Positions 7,197 through 12,421 of a stretch of 12,421 bases of DNA are shown one piece after another. The stretch covers positions 1 to 12,421 of the forward strand of contig CAIQSY010000249.1 in NCBI GenBank assembly GCA_903874585.1, read 5' to 3'. Numbering within the stretch: the first letter of the stretch is position 1; each line of letters starts with the position of its first letter. The translations under genes were made by a program, and so were the position numbers. The notes below the pieces were generated by a model. The model saw nothing but the letters and a program-made list of their open reading frames with translations, was not told where the DNA came from and made no database searches. This DNA comes from an uncultured Chlorobiaceae bacterium. GTDB taxonomy: Bacteria > Bacteroidota > Chlorobiia > Chlorobiales > Chlorobiaceae.

Positions 7197-7772
7197 GTGG
7201 CAAAACAACACACGCTGATTTTTTTAACCGGCTTCAGTGGCTCAGGAAAATCAACCATCGGACCGCTTTTAGCAAACTCGCTTGGGTATGAGTTTCTGGA
7301 TATTGACCAGAGTATTGAAAAAAAGGCGGGCAAAAGCATCAATAAAATTTTTGCCGAACATGGTGAAGAGTGGTTCAGAACACTTGAAGCTGAAACACTG
7401 CAACATGTTGTCAATAAGCGTGATATGGTTATTTCACTCGGCGGCGGTCTCCTTGAAAACGATCAATCATTTACGCTGATAGAGCAATCCGGTACGCTGG
7501 TGTATCTGAAATCCTCCATAAAAACGCTCGCAAAACGGTTAGCCAGCAAAAGTGATCGACCATTACTGAAGGGTGAGCATGGTCGTAAGCTGTCGCTGGA
7601 GGAGATCGAGCAAAAAATTACAACGATTCTTGCCCAACGGGAGCCTCGTTACGAAATGGCAGAGATTGTTGTTGAAACGGATATCAAGCGCATTGGCTCA
7701 ACCGTGGAGGAGCTGACGCGCAAAATAGAGCGCCATGTGCGTAGTGCTGCCACAACTTCTGAAGCTCAATAA
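7197..7772 (+). CDS. aroK: Shikimate kinase
   Basis: Shikimate kinase phosphorylates shikimate at O3 with ATP, the fifth step of the shikimate pathway. The protein has 191 residues, slightly longer than typical because of a polar C-terminal tail. Walker A is GFSGSGKST (12-20). Shikimate-binding residues appear as DID (35-37), the Arg in EEWFRTLE (Arg61) and the GGG loop (82-84). The lid Arg is in SDRPLL (119-124), and REPRYE (148-153) closes the active site. The start is GTG, placed so that the beta-strand TLIFLTG precedes the P-loop normally; there is no good Shine-Dalgarno. It lies 93 bp after rimO and 13 bp before aroB, so aroK-aroB is almost certainly one transcript, possibly continuing from tgt-rimO. 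Confidence 0.95.
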   Translation: MAKQHTLIFLTGFSGSGKSTIGPLLANSLGYEFLDIDQSIEKKAGKSINKIFAEHGEEWFRTLEAETLQHVVNKRDMVISLGGGLLENDQSFTLIEQSGTLVYLKSSIKTLAKRLASKSDRPLLKGEHGRKLSLEEIEQKITTILAQREPRYEMAEIVVETDIKRIGSTVEELTRKIERHVRSAATTSEAQ

Positions 7773-7785
7773 TTTTAAACGCGAT

Positions 7786-8886
7786 ATGGCGAGTACAATC
7801 ATTGTTAGAACACCGGTGCTGACCGGATTAGGTGCGTTGTTTACAACACACGGGCTCTCGAAAAAAAGTGTTGTGCTGTTTGATGAAAACACCCGCAAGC
7901 TGTTTGGCGATGCGATTCTTTCCGTGCTTGATCATGAGGGTTTTCAATGGAAAGAGCTTGTTGTACCGGCACGTGAAGCATCCAAAAGCTTCAATGCCGC
8001 CTATCGCCTTTACGGCAGCATGATTGAGGCTGATGTTGATCGAAGCTGGAATTTGATTGCCGCAGGCGGTGGTGTTGTGGGTGACCTCGGTGGCTTTATT
8101 GCTGCCAGCTATTTCCGTGGTATTCCGGTTATTCAGCTCCCCACAACTCTGCTTGCGATGACGGATAGCGCCATTGGCGGCAAGGTTGCGATAAATCATC
8201 CGCTTGGCAAAAATCTGATCGGCTTTTTCCACCTGCCAGAGCTGGTGCTGATTGACCCATCGTACCTCGCAACGCTGCCACAGCGCGAAATTTATACAGG
8301 AATGGCAGAGGTGGTCAAGTACGGCTTTATCGCCGACGGGCAACTCTTCACCTATCTCGATACCCATTTCAGCGACATTACCGATCTGAAAGAGCCATAC
8401 CTCACTGAAGCAGTGAAAAAAAGTGCCGCCATTAAAGATGACGTGGTGATAAAAGATTTCAGGGAGACAGATGGACTTCGGGCAACCCTGAATTTTGGTC
8501 ACACCTTTGCGCATGGGCTTGAAAAACTTGCGGACTACCGCCACTTGCGACACGGCGAAGCGGTGACACTCGGCATGGTGTGCGCCCTCTTTTTATCGCA
8601 CAATCTCGGCTATCTTGACCGTGAATCGCTGGAACGTGGTGTAGCATTGCTGCAACGCTTCCGCTTTCCCAAAGGTGTGGTGAAGCGCAGATTTCTTGAT
8701 ATTGATCGCGATCTGCTTTTGGAAAGTATGTTCTCCGACAAGAAAAAGCTCAACAAAAAGCTCCGTTTTGTGCTGCTGAAACATATTGGAGAAGCGTTCT
8801 TGCTTGAGGAGAATATTGACGATCAGCAGGTGCTACAAGCGATAGCGGATGCCCAGGAGCGATTCAAGCCCGCAACTATACGTTAA
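7786..8886 (+). CDS. aroB: 3-dehydroquinate synthase
   Basis: AroB makes 3-dehydroquinate from DAHP, using NAD and a divalent metal, in the second shikimate-pathway step. The protein has 366 residues from ATG 7786 (MASTIIVRTP); an earlier in-frame ATG at 7735 lies inside aroK and adds no family sequence. The NAD-binding GGGVVGDLGGF is followed by QLPTTLLAMTDSAIGGKVAIN, which lines the nucleotide and substrate site. Metal ligands are the Glu in GMAEVVKYG, His in NFGHTFAHG and His in HLRHGEAV, and the DKK stretch (SDKKKLNKKL) binds phosphate. All key residues are intact. The 3' end (QERFKPATIR) lies inside a 76-bp sequence repeated at 10303, and its last bases also encode the antisense tail of a former coaX. 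Confidence 0.95.
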   Translation: MASTIIVRTPVLTGLGALFTTHGLSKKSVVLFDENTRKLFGDAILSVLDHEGFQWKELVVPAREASKSFNAAYRLYGSMIEADVDRSWNLIAAGGGVVGDLGGFIAASYFRGIPVIQLPTTLLAMTDSAIGGKVAINHPLGKNLIGFFHLPELVLIDPSYLATLPQREIYTGMAEVVKYGFIADGQLFTYLDTHFSDITDLKEPYLTEAVKKSAAIKDDVVIKDFRETDGLRATLNFGHTFAHGLEKLADYRHLRHGEAVTLGMVCALFLSHNLGYLDRESLERGVALLQRFRFPKGVVKRRFLDIDRDLLLESMFSDKKKLNKKLRFVLLKHIGEAFLLEENIDDQQVLQAIADAQERFKPATIR

Positions 8887-8921
8887 GCGATGCGTTGAGT
8901 GCAAACAGATAGCGCGTACCT
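8846..8921. repeat. Left copy (A) of 76-bp direct repeat flanking fic
   Basis: It matches 10303-10378 at 70 of 76 positions in the same orientation, with exact blocks of 24 bp (8869-8892) and 21 bp (8901-8921). It contains the last codons and TAA of aroB on the plus strand and a coaX tail on the minus strand. Similarity stops at both ends. Together with copy B it brackets a 1,381-bp segment carrying fic. Confidence 0.9.
8876..8920 (-). pseudogene. Orphan 3' tail of coaX in repeat copy A
   Basis: The minus strand reads GTRYLFALNASLNV and a TAG stop. It differs from the end of the intact coaX (GTRYLFALNTSLNV) at one residue. Upstream of GTR the match ends, with an in-frame TGA two codons before it. 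This is a 14-codon relic showing that coaX once ended here, overlapping the end of aroB. Confidence 0.75.
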
Positions 8922-8948
8922 CTTCAAAAGCTGGTAGCAGAGGGTTGA

Positions 8949-8970
8949 ATTTCATTTTCATTTTCATTTT
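8949..8970. repeat. ATTTTC microrepeat at fic 3' end
   Basis: A short run of about three ATTTTC/TTTTCA units covers the stop codon of the fic gene. It is a likely slippage site near the left boundary of the inserted segment. Confidence 0.4.
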
Positions 8971-10049
8971 TCGCTATCCGATAACGGCTTTGTCAGGATG
9001 CCAAAGAGTGCCTTGTTGATGTAATAATTTGAACGTCCAATTTTTTCTTTCTGCACATACCCTTCGGCGCAGAGTGCATCGAGGTATTTGGTAGCTGTAG
9101 GACGACTGATATTTAAGACCTTCATCAAGAATTCTATTTTTGTGTAAGGATGATAAAACAAGTTATTGATGAGGTCTTGACTATAGAAATTAAAGCTTTT
9201 TCTGATGCCATTTTTGTAATAGCTTAAAGCATCACCAATCTCCTGGACAATCGTGATGGTTTGGCGTGACGTGGTTTCCACACTATCAAGCATATACAGA
9301 ATCCACGGCTCCCATTCCCCTTTTTCCCGTACTTTTTGAAGTTTTTGGTAATATTCCGCTTTATTGCAAACAATATATCGGCTCAGGTAGAGCACAGGAA
9401 TATCGAGTAATCCTTTAGCTACCAAAAAGAGTACATTGATAATTCTTCCCGTTCTTCCGTTTCCATCGTAAAAAGGGTGTATGCTTTCAAACTGATGATG
9501 AATAATTGCCATTTTAATCAAGGGGTCAAGCATGCTCATGGCATCGTCATTGATAAAACGCTCAAGATTATTCATCAGGCGAAAAATTTCATCGGGTGAC
9601 TGAGGTGGTGTGTAAACAGTTTCTCCGGTGAGATCATTTTTCAACTCTGTACCCGGCAGCTTGCGAAAACCCGCCTTGTTGTTTTCCAATGAAGCCTGAA
9701 TGGTAAGAATATGATTATTGGTAAGCAGAGAGGATTGTTGTACAAGTTCAAAACCTCTCTTCAGGGCGACAACGTAGTATTTTACCTCTTTGGCAGAGGC
9801 ATTGGAGGCAAACTCCGGAAAAAGTTCTTCACGAAACAGTTCGTCGTGTGTGGTGATGATATTTTCAATTGCGGAACTGTCTTTGGCTTCCTGAAGCGAG
9901 AGAGTGTTCACTAAAATTGACTGATTTGGAATAGAACGTGACATCCCTTTTAATTCAGCCAAATAACGGTGCGCCGATGCGGCTTTTTTAAGAACAGGAA
10001 CCGTTTCCAGTTCAATCGCAAGTGGTAATGTAGGTATGCTATAGGACAT
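8964..10049 (-). CDS. Class II Fic protein with C-terminal winged helix
   Basis: Fic enzymes usually transfer AMP from ATP to a Ser, Thr or Tyr hydroxyl of a target protein. The protein has 361 residues. An N-terminal inhibitory helix carries the class II motif [S/T]xxxE[G/N] as S58-S-A-I-E62-N63, whose Glu is known to block the ATP gamma-phosphate. The catalytic loop HPFYDGNGRTGR (191-202) is complete, with His191 as base, and IHHQFESI precedes it. The C-terminus (302-345) is a winged helix-turn-helix, FLMKVLNISRPTATKYLDAL then a wing ending NYYI. Layout and length match SoFic-like proteins. The gene is on the minus strand, convergent with aroB, inside a segment flanked by 76-bp direct repeats. 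Repeated palindromic sites precede it, which suggests self-regulation by the winged helix. No antitoxin gene is adjacent, as expected for class II. Target unknown. Confidence 0.92.
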   Translation of the reverse strand: MSYSIPTLPLAIELETVPVLKKAASAHRYLAELKGMSRSIPNQSILVNTLSLQEAKDSSAIENIITTHDELFREELFPEFASNASAKEVKYYVVALKRGFELVQQSSLLTNNHILTIQASLENNKAGFRKLPGTELKNDLTGETVYTPPQSPDEIFRLMNNLERFINDDAMSMLDPLIKMAIIHHQFESIHPFYDGNGRTGRIINVLFLVAKGLLDIPVLYLSRYIVCNKAEYYQKLQKVREKGEWEPWILYMLDSVETTSRQTITIVQEIGDALSYYKNGIRKSFNFYSQDLINNLFYHPYTKIEFLMKVLNISRPTATKYLDALCAEGYVQKEKIGRSNYYINKALFGILTKPLSDSEK

Positions 10050-10054
10050 GGCTG

Positions 10055-10068
10055 GTTACAAGTGTAAC
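10055..10068. promoter_or_regulatory. Palindromic operator-like site next to fic start
   Basis: GTTACA-AG-TGTAAC is a 14-bp palindrome only 5 bp upstream of the fic ATG (minus strand). Its TTACA/TGTAA half-sites also occur in the 42-bp repeats further upstream. A protein bound here would block translation initiation or early transcription. Confidence 0.5.
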
Positions 10069-10082
10069 AAAATGGTTGTTTT

Positions 10083-10182
10083 TTTACATATCGTTGTTGA
10101 CATGTAAAGAAAAAGGTGGTTTGCTTTACATATCGTTGTTGACATGTAAAGAAAAAGGTGGTTTGCTTTACATATTGTTGTT
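10083..10182. repeat. 2.4 copies of a 42-bp tandem repeat upstream of fic
   Basis: Two identical 42-bp units (10083-10124 and 10125-10166) are followed by a 16-bp partial unit (10167-10182) with one change. Each full unit contains TTTACAT and ATGTAAA as an inverted repeat separated by 12 bp; the second unit extends this to CTTTACAT...ATGTAAAG. The array starts 34 bp upstream of the fic ATG. The TTACA/TGTAA half-sites recur at about 19- and 23-bp intervals, near two helical turns, which suits cooperative binding of a dimer. Because 42 is a multiple of three, all frames stay open and encode a meaningless 14-residue repeat on both strands. There are no spacers, so this is not a CRISPR array. Confidence 0.85.
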
Positions 10183-10283
10183 CTCCTTTGCTTTTTCGTT
10201 CACTTTCCGTGATGAGCATGGTAGTGCTCTCTTATACCGTTTTAAAGAGCATTTGGTTGTGCTTTTCTTTCTGCACGTTGTGG

Positions 10284-10343
10284 GCGTTGAAGGCTTCGCT
10301 CTCGGATGTGCAGAAGCGATTCAAACCCGCAACTATACGTTAA
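10284..10343 (+). pseudogene. Diverged orphan 3' tail of aroB in repeat copy B
   Basis: The plus strand reads ALKASLSDVQKRFKPATIR followed by TAA. The intact aroB ends VLQAIADAQERFKPATIR, so the two align with one indel and several conservative changes. Upstream of this the frame loses clear similarity to AroB. It has no start of its own and is a 3' fragment of a second, diverged aroB allele. It shows that copy B is more than a clean duplicate of copy A. Confidence 0.6.
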
Positions 10344-10378
10344 GCGATGTGTTGAGAGCAAACAGATAGCGCGTACCT
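10303..10378. repeat. Right copy (B) of 76-bp direct repeat flanking fic
   Basis: This is the partner of 8846-8921 in the same orientation. Six mismatches fall at 10309, 10310, 10314, 10325, 10350 and 10357. It carries the true 3' end of coaX (minus strand) and a relic aroB tail (plus strand). In this copy the relic aroB stop and the coaX stop overlap by 11 bp, the ancestral convergent arrangement. Confidence 0.9.
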
Positions 10379-11157
10379 TTAGCAACCGCCAGCTCATCGA
10401 GCACGGAAGTGCATTCGAGCATTCGGGCAAGAAGAGGAGCATTTCCGCCCGTGAGCATAACCTGCACATCACGTTCTTGATGCTCCTCTTCAAGCCAGCG
10501 TGTGATTTTTACAATGAGGCCATCAAGGCTTGAAGCACAACCGTGCAAAATTCCATTTCTTATTCCATCCTCCGTTGAACAGCCAAGAAGCGTTGCCGGC
10601 TGTTGAAGCAACACAAGCGGCAATCTCGCCGTATGGTTGTGCAGCGCCTTTGCCATGAGGTCGAGCCCGGGCATAATCATCCCGCCAAGATAGTGCTGAT
10701 TTGCAGCAAGCACATCAACGGTGATAGCAGTCCCCACATCAAGCGCGATAACTGCCTTTTCAGGATAACACTGCGCGCATAAAGCGCACAACGCAATCCG
10801 GTCGGCACCAAACGAGTCTGGCGAATCATAATTGAGCGTAAAAGGCAGCGAGAGCGCAGCGGAGACCTTCATCACCTTGCCGGAGAGATGAGCACGCAGA
10901 TACTCCCCCACTCGCTGCTCAAGCTCAGGAACAACACTGCAAAGCCCCGCATGGCACAATGCAGAATACGCCGACAACAGTGGGTCAAGAGCAGCAGAAC
11001 ATCCCTCATTGGTGTGGAGGATTTGTGACAATACTTTACGCGCATCAAGCAATTGAGTGCCTTGAAACACAAGAAGCGATGTTGTGGTGTTGCCCGCTTC
11101 AACCACGAGCAGCAGTTCGGCGGCGGCAGAGGGATGTGTTTCGGCAGCACAAAGCAT
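10333..11157 (-). CDS. coaX: Type III pantothenate kinase
   Basis: CoaX phosphorylates pantothenate, the first committed step of coenzyme A synthesis. The protein has 274 residues. Family motifs in order: EAGNTTT (20-26, phosphate loop), GADR (117-120, pantothenate site), DVGTAITVD (140-148) and GGMIMPGL (158-165). The first motif normally begins with Asp; here it is Glu20. Asp140 and Asp148 are intact, so activity is likely. The N-terminal ~13 residues before the first strand (ELLLVVEAGN) are extra, and a slightly later start is possible. The C-terminus (KGTRYLFALNTSLNV) lies in direct repeat copy B. The gene is convergent with aroB across the fic insertion. The AAA ATPase gene ends 70 bp upstream on the same strand. 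Confidence 0.9.
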   Translation of the reverse strand: MLCAAETHPSAAAELLLVVEAGNTTTSLLVFQGTQLLDARKVLSQILHTNEGCSAALDPLLSAYSALCHAGLCSVVPELEQRVGEYLRAHLSGKVMKVSAALSLPFTLNYDSPDSFGADRIALCALCAQCYPEKAVIALDVGTAITVDVLAANQHYLGGMIMPGLDLMAKALHNHTARLPLVLLQQPATLLGCSTEDGIRNGILHGCASSLDGLIVKITRWLEEEHQERDVQVMLTGGNAPLLARMLECTSVLDELAVAKGTRYLFALNTSLNV

Positions 11158-11227
11158 AAGACGTACAGATACTGAAAACTGTTATAAAACCATATTGTTC
11201 GGAATAACTCTGATTGCTGCCGAATGC

Positions 11228-12298
11228 TCAATTACTGAATAAAAAATCAAGCTTCGCTTCATCATCAGACATTCTGATTGCTTCATCTGAAATAGGGTTT
11301 TCTGGAAACTCATTTTTCAGATCATACACGGAATATTCAAGAGATCGTCCCCTCTCACGACTCAGTGAATAGCAGTTTGTCGTTACGTTATAACGTCGAG
11401 CAGAAAGGTGCATCTGTTTTAAAAAAAAATAATTATGCGTAGTCAGAAATATCTGGATGCCTGATTTTGCCATCAGCATCAGCATTTCAACCAATTCTCT
11501 TGCAGCTTCAGGATGGAGTGTCGTTTCAGGTTCATCCAGAAACAACAGGGAGTTTGCATTGAGTTGCCGATTACGAATCAAGGTGGTCAGTATCCCAATT
11601 TTTTTGACTCCTTCAGCGGTAAGCTGGATAGGAAACTCGGTATTGCCTTTTTTGAAAAAGAAATCGTCATCACTTTGCTGCTCAATCTGCCCTTCAAAAA
11701 GATCCTCCAGCCTTTTATTCACGTCCTTGAGTTCCGCAGTAATATTTCCTCTTTGTATTGGAATGACCAACGCCCTGATTAAATCAAGATACGTATCATC
11801 AAAGCCCGGCATCTCCAGATTATCCCGGGTTGCTCTTATGGCTTTTAATGAAGTAAGAACTTCTTTTGCCGGAATAAATAAACAACGGAAGTTTTCTGAA
11901 ATCGGTTTTATACTTTTCTGGCAATCTACAATGGTGTTGGTTGTTGAATCACCAAAACTAAAATGGAGCTTATCTTCATAATTTAAATGTAGATGTTGAA
12001 ACTCAATATCAACTGAGAGTTTTTCCTTTGTGATTTTACTGACCAGTTCACCTAATCCTTTCTTTCCTGGTTGATAAGTATCAAGGAGTTTTTCTGCTAA
12101 CAGTTTTTTAAACTCAACATCACTGTTTTGTGAGCGTTTACTATAGGTATCAACTGTTTTTGCAGCACAATAGAGCAGTTTAAGCAAACCCGTTTTGCCT
12201 GTATCATTTTTCCCGATAATAACATTGACCGATGCAAATTCATTACTTTCAAATTTGGTGTAGCCCATAAAGTTTTCAAGCGTTACTGACTTAATCAT
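11228..12298 (-). CDS. ABC-like AAA family ATPase
   Basis: This 356-residue protein starts MIKSVTLENFMGY, the standard opening of SMC/RecF/OLD-like ATPases. Walker A is GKNDTGKT (29-36). The Walker B region is LLFLDEPETTLHPEA with Asp255-Glu256. The switch His288 is in FLTTHN, and LTAEGVKKIG just before Walker B is the degenerate signature. There is no TOPRIM or other nuclease domain, so it is a stand-alone AAA_15/AAA_21-type ATPase with a short middle insert instead of a long coiled coil. The frame extends upstream to ATG 12379, adding 27 residues unlike the family, so I use the internal ATG. Such ATPases often pair with a nuclease or TOPRIM partner in defence or toxin systems. None follows it here (coaX does), and any upstream partner lies outside the window. 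Role unknown. Confidence 0.8.
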   Translation of the reverse strand: MIKSVTLENFMGYTKFESNEFASVNVIIGKNDTGKTGLLKLLYCAAKTVDTYSKRSQNSDVEFKKLLAEKLLDTYQPGKKGLGELVSKITKEKLSVDIEFQHLHLNYEDKLHFSFGDSTTNTIVDCQKSIKPISENFRCLFIPAKEVLTSLKAIRATRDNLEMPGFDDTYLDLIRALVIPIQRGNITAELKDVNKRLEDLFEGQIEQQSDDDFFFKKGNTEFPIQLTAEGVKKIGILTTLIRNRQLNANSLLFLDEPETTLHPEAARELVEMLMLMAKSGIQIFLTTHNYFFLKQMHLSARRYNVTTNCYSLSRERGRSLEYSVYDLKNEFPENPISDEAIRMSDDEAKLDFLFSN

Positions 12299-12384
12299 TG
12301 TCCTGAGAATTAATGCTTGTATGGAGTGGATATCTAATTCCATTTCTAAATCAATAATGAACTCATAATCCAAGGCCATGCGAC

Positions 12385-12418
12385 GATGGAATGGACTCTT
12401 TGTGTATCATGTTCCATC
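12385..12418. repeat. Short inverted repeat upstream of the ATPase gene
   Basis: GATGGAA (12385-12391) and TTCCATC (12412-12418) are reverse complements separated by 20 bp, at the right edge of the window. They may be part of a promoter or operator, or of a feature that continues outside. Confidence 0.3.
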
Positions 12419-12421
12419 CCC

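Noticed and set aside
10083..10182. Possible CRISPR array
   Set aside because: The units are directly tandem with no unique spacers, and no cas genes are nearby.
10076..10219. Open frames on both strands across the 42-bp repeats, encoding a 14-residue repeated peptide
   Set aside because: Frames stay open only because the unit length is a multiple of three. There is no ribosome binding site, the peptide has no family features, and the region fits a regulatory array better.
8846..10378. The 76-bp repeats as an ordinary transposon target-site duplication
   Set aside because: They are far too long for a transposase-made duplication, no transposase or terminal inverted repeats are present, and copy B extends into a diverged aroB tail.
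12299..12379. 27-residue N-terminal extension of the AAA ATPase
   Set aside because: MIKSVTLENF is the normal start of this family. The upstream stretch is kept only as a possibility.

Overview
The window looks like chromosomal DNA from a green sulfur bacterium (Chlorobiaceae). The closest fit I know is the lower-GC part of the genus, such as Chlorobium chlorochromatii. This is inferred from recognised protein families and remembered gene order, not from a search. It holds housekeeping genes (tgt, rimO, aroK, aroB, coaX), two short-chain dehydrogenase/reductase (SDR) genes that resemble chlorophyll-modifying enzymes, and some accessory DNA. No rRNA, tRNA, CRISPR array or intact transposase is visible.

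Layout. (1) Positions 2-1372, + strand: the 3' part of a beta-propeller-like protein that enters from the left edge. (2) 1586-2041, - strand: a four-helix PsiE-type membrane protein followed by a clear terminator. (3) 2042-2665: about 620 bp with no intact gene. It holds a 13-bp tandem repeat, a short GC-rich orphan reading frame and a pair of perfect 21-bp inverted repeats. (4) 2666-4435, - strand: two SDR genes, one like divinyl-reductase (DVR) proteins and one like NOL/NYC1 chlorophyll b reductases. An 18-bp palindrome lies upstream of the second. (5) 4681-8886, + strand: tgt and rimO overlapping by ATGA, then aroK and aroB 13 bp apart. These cover tRNA queuosine modification, ribosomal protein S12 methylthiolation and two shikimate-pathway steps. 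(6) 8922-10302: an inserted segment with a class II Fic AMPylase gene on the - strand and repeated operator-like sites in front of it. The segment is bracketed by 76-bp near-identical direct repeats. (7) 10333-11157, - strand: coaX, type III pantothenate kinase. (8) 11228-12298, - strand: an orphan ABC-like AAA ATPase.

The most informative structure is the fic insertion. Each flanking 76-bp repeat carries the 3' end of aroB on one strand and the 3' end of coaX on the other. The two genes were therefore once convergent with overlapping ends, and the fic segment entered exactly there and duplicated the junction without breaking either gene. The second copy continues into a diverged aroB tail, which points to recombination with related DNA rather than a simple target-site duplication.

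Two enzymes have unexpected active-site or metal-site changes. Tgt lacks three of the four zinc ligands of bacterial Tgt, and the NOL-like SDR has His where the catalytic Tyr should be.
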